64,000 nt of DNA. It comes from Acetonema longum DSM 6540 (GTDB lineage: Bacteria; Bacillota; Negativicutes; Sporomusales; Acetonemataceae). Location: contig NZ_AFGF01000234.1 in assembly GCF_000219125.1 (NCBI RefSeq), positions 51,824-115,823 on the forward strand. Reading direction: 5' to 3'. Each line of letters starts with the position of its first letter. Positions within the stretch are counted from its first letter, which is position 1. Positions 46,520 to 56,513 of the stretch are shown here, piece after piece. A program made the position numbers and the translations under genes. The notes beneath the pieces were generated by a model. It had not been told where the DNA came from. It did no database searches and saw only the letters and a program-made list of their open reading frames with translations.

Positions 46520-46630
46520 GAAGCACTTCCTCCCCTTATGCCCTCTTGTCAAAGAGGAATGTCGCCAGAGGACAGGAGGATTCACCGGGTACTATAGAAT
46601 TCCGGACAGGAAGACAATGAGGTGATATAC

Positions 46631-48733
46631 GTGGCAATGGTTCCAAAACTCCAGACACTGTACCATGAAGGCGGTGTTCCATTTAAGGTGGAGGCTCCGT
46701 TTGAAGCTACCGGCGATCAGCCCCGGGCGGTGGAAAAACTGGCAGCCGGGATCAGGGCGGGGGAATGGGCTCAGGCGCTTCTGGGCGCCACCGGCACCGG
46801 CAAGACCTTTACTATCGCCAAAGTTATTGAGGCGGTGCAGAAGCCAACTCTGGTAATCGCCCACAATAAAACCCTGGCGGCTCAATTAGCCAGCGAGTTC
46901 AAAGAGTTTTTTCCCAACAACGCCGTGGAATACTTTGTCAGTTATTACGACTACTACCAGCCTGAGGCCTATATTGCCCATACCGATACCTATATTGAAA
47001 AAGACGCCTCTATCAACGATGAAATCGACAAACTGCGCCATTCGGCCACCAGTTCCCTGTTTGAACGGCGGGACACCATCATCGTGGCCAGCGTGTCCTG
47101 CATCTACGGCCTGGGCTCGCCGGAAGACTACTATAATCTGGTCTTGTCCCTGCGTCAGGGCCAGATCAAGGACCGGGACGAGATCCTGCGCAAGCTGGTG
47201 GATATTCAATATGAACGCAATGATGTGAACTTTACCCGGGGTAAATTCCGGGTGAAGGGTGAAGTCGTCGAGATCTTCCCGGCCGGCTACGGAGAACGGG
47301 CGGTCCGGGTGGAAATGTTCGGCGATGAAATCGAGCGCATCATGGAGATCGACACCCTAACCGGCGAGATACTGTGCGAACGTAAGCACGCCGCCATTTA
47401 TCCGGCCTCCCACTATGTCACCTCCCGGGAAAACCTGGAGCGGGCCATGGCCGATGTCGAAGTCGAACTCACCGAGCGCCTGGCCTGGCTGCGGGCCAAT
47501 AACAAACTGTTAGAAGCCCAGCGCTTGGAGCAGCGCACCCGCTACGACCTGGAAATGATGAATGAAATGGGTTACTGCAGCGGCATCGAGAACTACTCCC
47601 GCCACTTGACCGGACGCAAGCCCGGCGAGTCGCCGTATACACTGGTAGACTATTTTCCCGATGATTTTTTGATCGTGGTTGACGAATCCCATGTGACCCT
47701 GCCTCAGCTTCGGGGAATGTACGCTGGCGACCGTTCCCGCAAGGAGAGCCTGGTGGAACACGGTTTTCGCCTGCCGTCGGCTTTTGACAACCGGCCTCTG
47801 ACCTTTGACGAGTTTGTGGAGCGGATCAATCAGATCGTCTATGTCTCGGCCACGCCGTCGGCATACGAAATGAAGGCCAGCACCCAGGTGGCTGAACAGG
47901 TCATCCGCCCCACCGGCCTGGTGGACCCGGAAATTGAAGTCCGGCCTATCAAAGGCCAGATGGATGACCTGTTAGGCGAAATTAAACTCAGAGCAGCCAA
48001 TCAGGAGAGGGTCCTGGTTACCACCCTCACTAAGAAAATGGCCGAAGACCTGACCGAATATTTCAAGGAAATGGGCATCAAGGTCCGTTACCTGCACTCT
48101 GAGATCGTGACTATTGAGCGGGTGGAGATCCTTCGGGACCTGCGGGCAGGAGTGTTCGACGTGCTGGTCGGAATCAACCTGCTGCGGGAAGGCCTGGATC
48201 TGCCGGAAGTCTCCCTGGTGGCCATCCTGGACGCCGATAAGGAAGGCTTTCTGCGTTCTGAAACCTCCCTGATCCAGACCATCGGCCGGGCGGCTCGCAA
48301 TGCCTCAGGCAGAGTCATCATGTACGCTGATACCATCACCGATTCCATGCGCCGGGCCATTGACGAAACCGACCGCCGCCGCGCTATCCAGCAGGAATAC
48401 AACAAACAGCACGGCATCACCCCACAGACCATCCACAAACGGGTCAAAGAACTGATCGAAACCACCCGTGTCGCCGAATCTCCCGCCCTTTACCGCACCG
48501 ACCGCCTGGACGGCATGACCCATGCCGACGCCTCGGACCTAGTGGCCAGCCTGGAACAGGAAATGCGCCGGGCATCCAAAGAACTGGCCTTTGAGCGGGC
48601 CGCCGAACTGCGGGATATGATCATCGAACTGCGGGAGAAATTCAAGCTGACGGCAGGCGATAAAAAATCCCCGGCAACTCGCAAGAAAAGCGGGGGAGAT
48701 AAAGCCAAACGGAGCAGTGGCAAAGAACGCTAA
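46631..48733 (+). CDS. uvrB: Excinuclease ABC subunit B
   Basis: UvrB is the damage-verification helicase of nucleotide excision repair. The protein of about 700 aa has Walker [16 protein letters not shown], the beta-hairpin region [21 protein letters not shown], and helicase motifs [18 protein letters not shown] and [12 protein letters not shown]. The C-terminal UVR motif is [14 protein letters not shown]. The start is uncertain: GTG 46631 is best spaced from AGGTGA; ATG 46637 and GTG 46622 are in frame. The C-terminus is unusually basic ([20 protein letters not shown]). Confidence 0.96.
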   Translation: MAMVPKLQTLYHEGGVPFKVEAPFEATGDQPRAVEKLAAGIRAGEWAQALLGATGTGKTFTIAKVIEAVQKPTLVIAHNKTLAAQLASEFKEFFPNNAVEYFVSYYDYYQPEAYIAHTDTYIEKDASINDEIDKLRHSATSSLFERRDTIIVASVSCIYGLGSPEDYYNLVLSLRQGQIKDRDEILRKLVDIQYERNDVNFTRGKFRVKGEVVEIFPAGYGERAVRVEMFGDEIERIMEIDTLTGEILCERKHAAIYPASHYVTSRENLERAMADVEVELTERLAWLRANNKLLEAQRLEQRTRYDLEMMNEMGYCSGIENYSRHLTGRKPGESPYTLVDYFPDDFLIVVDESHVTLPQLRGMYAGDRSRKESLVEHGFRLPSAFDNRPLTFDEFVERINQIVYVSATPSAYEMKASTQVAEQVIRPTGLVDPEIEVRPIKGQMDDLLGEIKLRAANQERVLVTTLTKKMAEDLTEYFKEMGIKVRYLHSEIVTIERVEILRDLRAGVFDVLVGINLLREGLDLPEVSLVAILDADKEGFLRSETSLIQTIGRAARNASGRVIMYADTITDSMRRAIDETDRRRAIQQEYNKQHGITPQTIHKRVKELIETTRVAESPALYRTDRLDGMTHADASDLVASLEQEMRRASKELAFERAAELRDMIIELREKFKLTAGDKKSPATRKKSGGDKAKRSSGKER

Positions 48734-48756
48734 CGAAAAACACTCAAAATAGGGGA

Positions 48757-48789
48757 GAGGGTGTACCATAGCAGGTACACCCTCTTTTA
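48757..48789 (+). terminator. Intrinsic terminator after uvrB
   Basis: An 11-bp perfect stem GAGGGTGTACC/GGTACACCCTC with 6-nt loop is followed by TTTTA. Confidence 0.9.
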
Positions 48790-48881
48790 GGCCTGGAGAT
48801 GGATCTGAAAGGAAAGCATATTCGAAATTAATTAGGGGAGTTATCAACAATAACTCGGATCATTATTCAGAACTCTTTCTC

Positions 48882-48918
48882 AGTGATTGTACCGGAAACG
48901 GTACAATCACTTTTTATT
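48882..48918 (+). terminator. Second strong terminator in the uvrB-MFS gap
   Basis: A 13-bp perfect stem AGTGATTGTACCG/CGGTACAATCACT with GAAA loop is followed by TTTTTATT. It insulates the sigma-54 promoter downstream or ends an unannotated short transcript in 48790-48881. The rest of the 358-bp gap 48734-49091 has no gene. Confidence 0.85.
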
Positions 48919-49024
48919 AGGGGATTAGGATGTCATCTTATCAGTACCTTAGATTAAAAATCGATTGTGAGTAATGGGCTATAAACGCCGAGAATGAGTG
49001 TAGCATTAACGCAATTGCAGAATG

Positions 49025-49041
49025 TTGGCACGTATCTTGCA
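49025..49041 (+). promoter_or_regulatory. Sigma-54 promoter of the MFS transporter gene
   Basis: TTGGCACGTATCTTGCA has GG and GC of the -24/-12 elements separated by 10 nt, a full match to the sigma-54 consensus. It is 50 bp upstream of the MFS start; a cognate enhancer-binding protein is encoded just downstream on the other strand. Confidence 0.88.
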
Positions 49042-49091
49042 ACATATGTAAAGAAATTCCCCTGTGAAAATGGAGTTAGGAGGCTGATTCA

Positions 49092-50375
49092 ATGGGTAAT
49101 GGACAAAAGTTCTACGGCTGGAAGCTGGTAGGGGTCTTATGGACATTATATTTATTGAATATGGGATTCCCGCTCTATGGCGGCACGGTGATTAACTCCT
49201 TCATGCTGAAAGAAATCCCCATGGACCGGGCGACTTTCGGATTAGGCTTTTCGCTGCTGAATCTTTGTGTCGGTCTGTCGGCCATTCTGGTTGGTATGAC
49301 AATCACCTGGTGGGGGGTTAGAAAGACCTTCATGCTGGGATCGGCGGTCTTGGTTATCGCTACCTTATGGCTCTCGCAGGTGGCATCTCAACCCTGGCAC
49401 TATCTAGTCGGCTTCGGCATCCTGGTTGGGTCCGGTATCGGCATGAGCACGATTGTCGCTCTGTCAACAGCGATTACGCGCTGGTTTGTCCAGTTTCGGG
49501 GCAGAGCGATGGCTGCAGCCATGACGGCTTCAGGCTTCGCCGGATTTATCGGCGCACCGGCAATGAATGCGCTGATTTCATCCACTGGCGGCAATTGGCG
49601 TCTGGCTTGGATGGTTGTTGCCGGTATCGCTGTTATCAGCGGAGTGTTTGCATTCCTGTTCGTAAAAGAGCATCCGCTGGACTTAGGACAAATCCCCGAC
49701 GGAAAAGAACCGGATGCAGCGGCCAAAGCGGTTTCCCGGGTTAATGCTTTAGTTACCGACTATGCCTGGACGCCGGCGGAAGTATATAAAAACTATACAT
49801 ACTGGCTGGCTGTGCTGGCGGCGGCCGCCAGTCAATGGCCGTTTTTCTTCTTTACCGCCCATTGGATTATGCATCTGAGAGGGGCCGGTATTATTCCTGC
49901 CGATGCAGCCTTTGCCATGGGCCTGTTTACCATGGGCGGTATTGCCGGACGGCTGGCCGCAGGCTGGCTAATGGACAAAATGGCAGCCCGCTATGTCATG
50001 ATGCTGGGGATTTGCTGCTACTTCATGGGATCCTATCTTGCCGTTCAGGTCAGCCCAAACATGTTGATCGCGGCCTATATCGCGGCCATTTGCTACGGCG
50101 CCGGCTTTGGCTGGTCGTTTGTGGCGCAAAACACCATGCTCGGCCATTTCTTTGGCCCGGCGGCTTTCCCAAAAATCAACGGGACATTGCAAGCGGTTTC
50201 AGCCGTTGTTGTCTCGGCCTCCGGCATGGTCGGCGGCATACTGTTCGATATGTTCCAAAGTTATACTCCTGCCTTTCAGCTGAATGCCGCTATTTGTCTG
50301 GTTGGCATTATCCTGCTGATTTTCACGACCATGCCGAAAGCGAGCGCCGGTAAGGACACCTCGCTTAACGCCTAG
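49092..50375 (+). CDS. OFA-type major facilitator superfamily transporter
   Basis: This 427-aa protein has 12 predicted helices and the MFS loop GITWWGVRKTFMLGSAVL between TM2 and TM3. Its N-terminal GWKLVGVLWTLYLLNMGFPLYGGTVINSFM and GRAMAAAMTASGFAGFIGAP segments resemble oxalate/formate antiporter-family carriers of small carboxylates. Substrate unknown. It is driven by a sigma-54 promoter, and the UroD-type methyltransferase gene nearby suggests that it imports the substrate of that enzyme. It ends at repeat R6. Confidence 0.85.
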   Translation: MGNGQKFYGWKLVGVLWTLYLLNMGFPLYGGTVINSFMLKEIPMDRATFGLGFSLLNLCVGLSAILVGMTITWWGVRKTFMLGSAVLVIATLWLSQVASQPWHYLVGFGILVGSGIGMSTIVALSTAITRWFVQFRGRAMAAAMTASGFAGFIGAPAMNALISSTGGNWRLAWMVVAGIAVISGVFAFLFVKEHPLDLGQIPDGKEPDAAAKAVSRVNALVTDYAWTPAEVYKNYTYWLAVLAAAASQWPFFFFTAHWIMHLRGAGIIPADAAFAMGLFTMGGIAGRLAAGWLMDKMAARYVMMLGICCYFMGSYLAVQVSPNMLIAAYIAAICYGAGFGWSFVAQNTMLGHFFGPAAFPKINGTLQAVSAVVVSASGMVGGILFDMFQSYTPAFQLNAAICLVGIILLIFTTMPKASAGKDTSLNA

Positions 50376-50412
50376 AAGACCGTTGAAAAAGCTCCGTCTG
50401 CATTGTCGGGGC
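50374..50412. repeat. Partial inverted-repeat element end (R6)
   Basis: AGAAGACCGTTGAAAAAGCTCCGTCTGCATTGTC matches the left end of R2 (CGTTGAAAAAGGCCCATCTGCGTTGTC); the body is missing. It starts at the MFS stop codon and is followed by a GTTTCAGC/GCTGAAAC hairpin at 50423-50441 between convergent genes. Confidence 0.65.
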
Positions 50413-50446
50413 GAGTTTCTCCATGTTTCAGCATAGCTGAAACGAG

Positions 50447-51865
50447 TCATTCACTGTTTCTTTGTTCAAACGCCTTGCGTTTCCGGTAAAGCACTGTGCG
50501 GTAGATGCCCAGCCTTTTGGCCGTTTCTCCGATCCGTCCGTTGCATTCCTCCAGGACCTGATTAATGTATTGTTCCTCAAACTTACCTACGACTTCTTTT
50601 AGAGTGCCGCTCCATCCCATTAAGTTCAAACAATCATTCTGGCCAGGACGCCTGGATGCGATAGGCGCCGCTAAAGCAAGGAGCTCCGCGGGGTAGTCTG
50701 GCAAACTGCAAATCACCGTTCTTTCGATCAAATTGCGGAGTTCTCTCACATTTCCCGGCCAATTATGCTTTTTAAAGGCATCCAGTGTATCCGGGTTCAG
50801 TTTAATATTGGAATCATACTGTTTATTGAAATCGGCCAGAAATTTCATCGCCAGCGCTTCAATATCTTCCGGTCTTTCCTTTAGCGGCGGAATGCGAATG
50901 GGAATAACATGCAAGCGGTAGTAAAGATCTTTGCGGAACAAGCCCTGCTCGGTCATCTGGAGCAAGTCTCTGTTGGTCGCGGCAATTAATCTGAAATCGA
51001 TCTTTCTGTCAGCATTGCTTCCCACCCTGCGGATTCCATTGGTTTCCAGAACCCGGAGCAGTTTCGATTGCGGCGCCAGCGGAAGTTCCGCAATTTCGTC
51101 CAGGAACAAGGTGCCCTGGTGGGCAGCCTCGAACAGACCGACTTTACCGTTGATATCAGCTCCGGTAAACGCGCCTTTTTCGTAGCCAAATAACTCGGAT
51201 TCCACCAGACTTTCCGGAAAGGATGCGCAATTCACCGCGATGAATGCGTCTTGCGCTCTTTTACTATGGCGGTGGATATATTTGGCCAAAACCTCTTTGC
51301 CTACCCCTGATTCTCCATATAACAGAACAGTACTGTCAGCCTGGGCAACCCGGTGCGCTAAAAGCAGCAATTGGCGCATTGCCGGGCTTTCTGCGACAAC
51401 CGTTGTACTTTCCAGCACATAGTTGCGCAGGTAGTCTATTTCCCGCTTACGCCGGTTTATTATCTCCTTTTCTTCCTGGCTGGAACAGGTTTTCAATAAA
51501 TCTTTTGGTCTGCCTGTCGTCAAAACCAGGCTGACATCGCCGTTTTCGTCAAGCACTGGGGTGCTGACCGACATCATTGTGAAATTCAATTTGGTTGTGA
51601 GCAGGCCGCTGACAACGCATTTTTTTTCTACTGCTTCCATGGCATAGGATTTATTATAATAACTTTTTTGGATCATATCGTTTATATTGGACTTTAAGAA
51701 TTGGTCTAATGACATGCCGATAGTCATTGCCGCAGTGGAGTTGGACAGCAGGACGTTTCCCTGCCTGTCGGTGACAAAAATCGGATCCGGGAACTTGTCA
51801 AAAATTTGGGACAAAGCTTCTTTATTCATTGGGAAAGGAGGTTTTTTTCCTGATATTCCGGTCAA
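50447..51865 (-). CDS. Sigma-54-dependent transcriptional activator (PAS, AAA+, Fis-type HTH)
   Basis: This enhancer-binding protein has an N-terminal PAS-like sensor domain (about residues 15-120; [21 protein letters not shown]). The AAA+ ATPase has Walker A GESGVGKE (184-191), the sigma-54-contact loop GAFTGA (231-236) and Walker [13 protein letters not shown]. The C-terminal helix-turn-helix is [25 protein letters not shown] at 51865 with AGAGGTGA 5 nt upstream is the best start; a TTG at 51898 and ATG at 51829 lack an RBS. It probably controls the transporter and methyltransferase genes on either side. Confidence 0.92.
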   Translation of the reverse strand: MTGISGKKPPFPMNKEALSQIFDKFPDPIFVTDRQGNVLLSNSTAAMTIGMSLDQFLKSNINDMIQKSYYNKSYAMEAVEKKCVVSGLLTTKLNFTMMSVSTPVLDENGDVSLVLTTGRPKDLLKTCSSQEEKEIINRRKREIDYLRNYVLESTTVVAESPAMRQLLLLAHRVAQADSTVLLYGESGVGKEVLAKYIHRHSKRAQDAFIAVNCASFPESLVESELFGYEKGAFTGADINGKVGLFEAAHQGTLFLDEIAELPLAPQSKLLRVLETNGIRRVGSNADRKIDFRLIAATNRDLLQMTEQGLFRKDLYYRLHVIPIRIPPLKERPEDIEALAMKFLADFNKQYDSNIKLNPDTLDAFKKHNWPGNVRELRNLIERTVICSLPDYPAELLALAAPIASRRPGQNDCLNLMGWSGTLKEVVGKFEEQYINQVLEECNGRIGETAKRLGIYRTVLYRKRKAFEQRNSE

Positions 51866-52112
51866 TTGTTTCACCTCTTTTCGCTCCGGTATATACAAAG
51901 ACGTACCTGTGTATACATAGGTCTGACTGCTAATCTACAAATTACACAATATATGCAGAATATTTAGGCAAAATATTGAGATTTCCTGCTGCTCGCGGAA
52001 AAAAGGCTTCATTTTTAGGAGCAAGCTCAGCAATGTACCGGAATAGGTAAATACAGCATTGGAAGTGGACGTGTAAATAATAAATCTATTACATATAACA
52101 GGAGGCAATAAT

Positions 52113-53258
52113 ATGGGAGAAGTAACGAAAGACACCATGACAGCAGAAGCGAGGCTTGTTGCTGCCGTCAATCTTCAGCCGGTAGACCGGGTTGTTTGCG
52201 CGCCGATTATCGAACAATACGCCGGACAGTTTGCCGGTATTACCAATAAAGAGTATATGTGGGACTGGGAAAAGGCGATGGCGGCTACGGAGAAGGTTTG
52301 GCAGGCCTTCCCTGTTTGGGACAGCAACGCGTATATGCTGCACGGCCGCTATGCGCCGGTCGGTCAAAAATGCGGGCCCGGACGGCTGAAAATGCCGGGC
52401 AGGGAGCTGGGCGACAACGCCCAGTATCAAATTGTGGAGTTTGAAGCCATGTTGCGTGAGGATTATGCCCTGGTCAAAGAGAAAGGGTTCATGGAATACC
52501 GGCTGACCTTTCTGGAGCGGGTCCACCAAGTCAGCCGGGAGGAAATAGCGGCTGCCCAGAAAGAAATGGCCAGGCTGCGGCAGGATGAGATCGACCATAC
52601 CCTTCGGCGTGGTCAGAGCCTGACTTGGGGCGCCATCATGGGTGTCATTCCCTTTGACGGTTTTTCCATGATGCGTTCGATGGATAAGTTCTACAAGGAT
52701 ATGTTCCAAATAGGGGATCAACTGGAAGAACTGCTGTGGATTGTAAACGACGCGGTTATTGCAGGCTGCGAAGCGGCCGCCAGGCTGACCGGCAGCAACC
52801 GGGTATTTGTCGGCGCAGTCCGCGGGGCCGGCCAGTTTATCTCCGCAAGACACTTTGACCGGTTTGTCGGCCCATACATGAAAGTCATGGTCGAAAAGCT
52901 GGGGGAGAAAAACATCGTACCGATCCTGCACTGCGACGCCGACTGGACAAAAAACCTGGAATTTTTCCTTCAACTGCCAAAGGCCAAGTTTGTCCTCGAA
53001 CTGGACGGCGCTACCGACATATTTAAAGCCTATGAAATTTTGAAGGGCCACTGCGCCATCAAGGGGGATGTGCCGGCGGCGCTGTTTACTGTTGCCTCGC
53101 CCGGTGAGCTGGATGACTACGCCAAAAAATTAATCAGTACATTCAAAAACGGTGAAGGGTTAATATACTCCTCAGGCTGCAACCTGCCTATGAACGCCAG
53201 ACACGAAAACGTGAAAGCTTTTTTTGATGCTGTGGACAAATACGGCCGCTACAACTAA
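52113..53258 (+). CDS. Uroporphyrinogen decarboxylase-family (corrinoid/CoM-type) methyltransferase
   Basis: This 381-aa URO-D fold protein belongs to the MtaA/CmuA-like branch, not HemE. The expected methyltransferase zinc ligands are visible as HCDAD (residues 273-277) and SSGCNLP (Cys355), and it ends NARHENVKAFFDAVDKYGR. Such enzymes move methyl groups between a corrinoid protein and a thiol or tetrahydrofolate, or demethylate O-methyl compounds. No corrinoid protein gene is in the window. AGGAGG lies about 8 nt before ATG. The 247-bp gap upstream has TATA-rich sequence but no second sigma-54 site that I can see. Confidence 0.83.
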   Translation: MGEVTKDTMTAEARLVAAVNLQPVDRVVCAPIIEQYAGQFAGITNKEYMWDWEKAMAATEKVWQAFPVWDSNAYMLHGRYAPVGQKCGPGRLKMPGRELGDNAQYQIVEFEAMLREDYALVKEKGFMEYRLTFLERVHQVSREEIAAAQKEMARLRQDEIDHTLRRGQSLTWGAIMGVIPFDGFSMMRSMDKFYKDMFQIGDQLEELLWIVNDAVIAGCEAAARLTGSNRVFVGAVRGAGQFISARHFDRFVGPYMKVMVEKLGEKNIVPILHCDADWTKNLEFFLQLPKAKFVLELDGATDIFKAYEILKGHCAIKGDVPAALFTVASPGELDDYAKKLISTFKNGEGLIYSSGCNLPMNARHENVKAFFDAVDKYGRYN

Positions 53259-53330
53259 TCCATGCGCAGAATTTACTTTTTGGGTCTGGTCTAGTTTGTT
53301 TATAATGCAACTGTCTCCTCCGTGGGAAGA

Positions 53331-53371
53331 ACGCCTGCCTGACCAGAGAGTGTTTGGCAGGCGCTGTTTTT
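53331..53371 (+). terminator. Terminator after the methyltransferase gene
   Basis: CGCCTGCC (53332-53339) pairs with GGCAGGCG (53356-53363), followed by CTGTTTTT. The remaining gap to uvrA (53372-53600) has a TATAAT at 53545-53550 with no good -35, and no gene. Confidence 0.75.
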
Positions 53372-53600
53372 GTCCCGGCAGTTTGCCGTTTATTCGTCCC
53401 CGGCGGCCAACGGTCTGATATTCTGATATTTACTTTCATTGACAAGGCCGCCGGTATTGGCTGGTTGACTGCACTGCGCAAAAAAGGCTGCAAATTACCC
53501 CGTACAATTGTTCGATATTCATGGAGGAATCAGATATTCTATGGTATAATAAATAAGATTCATTAAATAATAATTTTTTAATGATAGTGAGGATTGCAGC

Positions 53601-56513
53601 GTGAAAGATAAGATTATCGTTAAAGGCGCCAGACAACATAACCTGAAAAATATTGACATAGAGATACCACGGGACCAATTGGTGGTCATTACCGGCCTGA
53701 GCGGCTCCGGCAAATCCTCATTGGCCTTTGATACCATCTATGCCGAAGGGCAGCGGCGCTATGTGGAGTCTCTGTCAGCTTATGCCCGCCAGTTTCTCGG
53801 CCAGATGGACAAGCCGGATGTAGACTATATCGAGGGCCTGTCCCCGGCCATTTCTATCGACCAGAAAACCACCAGCCGCAACCCCCGTTCCACCGTGGGT
53901 ACGGTCACTGAGATCTATGACTACCTGCGGCTGTTGTTTGCCCGGGCTGGCCGGCCCCACTGCCCCCAGTGCGGCAAGCCTATCAGCCAGCAGACTGTAG
54001 AGCAGATAGTGGACCAGCTCATTACTTTGGGGGAAGGCGCCCGCCTGACCATTCTGGCGCCTTTGGTGCGGGGCAAGAAGGGCGAGCATGTGAAGCTGCT
54101 GGAAGAAGCCCGCAAGGACGGCTATGTTCGGGTAAGGGTGGATGGCGTCATCCGTGAACTGAGCGAAGAAATCCAGCTGGAAAAGAATAAAAAGCACACC
54201 ATTGAAGTAGTGGTGGACCGGATTGTGATCCGGGAAGGCATCAATCGTCGTCTGGCTGATTCACTGGAAACCGCTCTTAATTTGAGTAAGGGGATTGTCA
54301 GTGTCGTAACCGGCGGCGGCAAAGAAGGGGAAGAATCGAAAGAGCTGATGTTCAGCCAGAACTTTGCCTGCGTGGATTGCGGCATCAGCCTGCCGGAGAT
54401 CACCCCCCGCATGTTTTCCTTTAATAATCCCTACGGCGCCTGTCCGGACTGCACCGGCCTGGGCAATAACCTGGAGCTGGACCTGGCCCTGGTGATCCCT
54501 GACGGCAACAAAGCCCTGATTGACGGGGCGATTGAACCTCTGGGGAAAAATTTGAATTCCTGGTTTATGTGCCAGCTGGACGCTTTCGTGGCTCAACACG
54601 GTCATTCTCTGAATGACGCCTGGAACGGCCTGCCGGAGGACATGCGGCATCTGATCCTCTGGGGGGATGAAACCCGGAAGTATACCTTTACCTATGAAAA
54701 CATGTACGGCGAGGAAAAAACCTATCACAGCACCTTTGAAGGGGTTATCCCCCTGTTAAACCGGCGCCACCGGGAAAGCAGCTCCGACTGGAGCCGGGAT
54801 GAAATCGAAGAATACATGAGTTCCAAACCCTGCCCCACCTGCCGGGGAGCCCGGCTCAAGCCGGAAGTCCTGTCGGTGCTGGTGGGGGGCAAAAATATTT
54901 ATCAGGTTACCTGTCTCACCGTCAGCGAGTGTCAGGCCTTCTTCACTTCCCTGGAACTGACCCAGCGGGAGCAGACCATTGCCTATCAGATTTTAAAAGA
55001 AATCCGGGCCCGCCTGGGCTTTCTCATCAATGTAGGACTGGATTACCTGACATTGGACCGGGCTGCCGGTACCCTGTCAGGGGGAGAGGCTCAGCGGATC
55101 CGGCTGGCCACCCAAATCGGCTCCGGCCTGGTGGGAGTGCTGTACATCCTGGACGAGCCCAGTATCGGCCTGCATCAGCGGGATAACAACCGTCTGCTGG
55201 ATACTCTCAAAAAGCTGCGGGATGTAGGCAACACCCTGCTGGTGGTAGAACATGATGAAGACACCATGCGGATGGCCGATCATATTATCGATATCGGTCC
55301 TGTGGCCGGAGCTGGCGGCGGCCGCCTGATCGCTCAGGGTACCCTGGAGGATATCATGGCAACGCCGGAATCCATCACCGGCCAATACCTGTCCGGCAAA
55401 CTGCGGATACCGCTGCCCCAGGTCCGGCGCAAGCCCAACGGCAAGTGGCTGGAAGTACTGGGCGCCCGGGAGAATAACCTGAAGGGTCTGAATGTGAAAT
55501 TCCCTTTGGGCGTGTTTACCGCCGTCACCGGCGTATCCGGTTCAGGCAAAAGCACCCTGGTCAACGAGATCCTGTACAAGGGACTCGCCCACCGTTTGAA
55601 CGGCAGCAAGGCACGGCCCGGCGATCACGACCAGATCCGGGGCATGGAGCACATCGATAAAATCATCGATATTGACCAGTCCCCTATCGGCCGCACTCCC
55701 CGCTCCAATCCGGCCACTTATACCGGCCTGTTTGACCTGATCAGGGAAGTGTTCAGCCAGACGCCGGAAGCCAAGATGCGCGGTTACAAGCCGGGCCGGT
55801 TTAGCTTCAACGTCAAGGGCGGGCGCTGCGAAGCCTGCCGCGGCGACGGCATCATCAAGATCGAAATGCATTTCCTGCCGGACGTATACGTGCCTTGCGA
55901 GGTCTGCAAAGGGGCCCGCTATAACCGGGAAACACTGGAAGTGAAATACAAAGGCAAAAGCGTTGCCCAGGTGCTGGATATGGTGGTGGACGAGGCGGTA
56001 GAATTCTTCGCCAACTTCTCCAAACTCAGCCGCAAACTGCAGGTTTTGCAGGATGTGGGCCTGGGCTACATGAAACTGGGCCAGCCGGCCACCACTCTGT
56101 CAGGGGGCGAGGCCCAGCGGGTCAAGCTGGCTACCGAACTGGCCCGGCGGGCCACCGGCAAAACCCTCTACATCCTGGATGAGCCCACCACCGGCCTGCA
56201 CATGGCCGATGTCCACCGCCTGCTGGAAGTCTTGCAGCGGCTGGTAGACGCCGGCGATACCGTGCTGGTCATCGAGCATAACCTGGATGTCATAAAAACC
56301 GCTGACTATGTGATCGACCTAGGGCCGGAAGGGGGCAACCGGGGCGGCACGGTGATCGCCAAAGGCACACCGGAAGCAATCGCAGCCTGCGAGGACTCCT
56401 ATACCGGGCAGTTTTTGCGGCCTCTGCTGCCGCAAGCCACCGGCAAGACCAAAAACCGCAAAACCAAATCAGCCTCGACTGAAACCAAGGCCGCCGGAGG
56501 GGTGCCTTCATGA
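53601..56513 (+). CDS. uvrA: Excinuclease ABC subunit A
   Basis: UvrA is the damage-recognition ATPase of excision repair. The 970-aa protein has two ABC modules: Walker [14 protein letters not shown] and [13 protein letters not shown]; signatures [12 protein letters not shown] and [12 protein letters not shown]. It also has zinc-finger CxxC pairs ([19 protein letters not shown]). GTG start with GAGG about 8 nt upstream. uvrC overlaps by 4 bp. uvrB is separated from it by the sigma-54 module, although they are normally adjacent. Confidence 0.97.
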   Translation: MKDKIIVKGARQHNLKNIDIEIPRDQLVVITGLSGSGKSSLAFDTIYAEGQRRYVESLSAYARQFLGQMDKPDVDYIEGLSPAISIDQKTTSRNPRSTVGTVTEIYDYLRLLFARAGRPHCPQCGKPISQQTVEQIVDQLITLGEGARLTILAPLVRGKKGEHVKLLEEARKDGYVRVRVDGVIRELSEEIQLEKNKKHTIEVVVDRIVIREGINRRLADSLETALNLSKGIVSVVTGGGKEGEESKELMFSQNFACVDCGISLPEITPRMFSFNNPYGACPDCTGLGNNLELDLALVIPDGNKALIDGAIEPLGKNLNSWFMCQLDAFVAQHGHSLNDAWNGLPEDMRHLILWGDETRKYTFTYENMYGEEKTYHSTFEGVIPLLNRRHRESSSDWSRDEIEEYMSSKPCPTCRGARLKPEVLSVLVGGKNIYQVTCLTVSECQAFFTSLELTQREQTIAYQILKEIRARLGFLINVGLDYLTLDRAAGTLSGGEAQRIRLATQIGSGLVGVLYILDEPSIGLHQRDNNRLLDTLKKLRDVGNTLLVVEHDEDTMRMADHIIDIGPVAGAGGGRLIAQGTLEDIMATPESITGQYLSGKLRIPLPQVRRKPNGKWLEVLGARENNLKGLNVKFPLGVFTAVTGVSGSGKSTLVNEILYKGLAHRLNGSKARPGDHDQIRGMEHIDKIIDIDQSPIGRTPRSNPATYTGLFDLIREVFSQTPEAKMRGYKPGRFSFNVKGGRCEACRGDGIIKIEMHFLPDVYVPCEVCKGARYNRETLEVKYKGKSVAQVLDMVVDEAVEFFANFSKLSRKLQVLQDVGLGYMKLGQPATTLSGGEAQRVKLATELARRATGKTLYILDEPTTGLHMADVHRLLEVLQRLVDAGDTVLVIEHNLDVIKTADYVIDLGPEGGNRGGTVIAKGTPEAIAACEDSYTGQFLRPLLPQATGKTKNRKTKSASTETKAAGGVPS

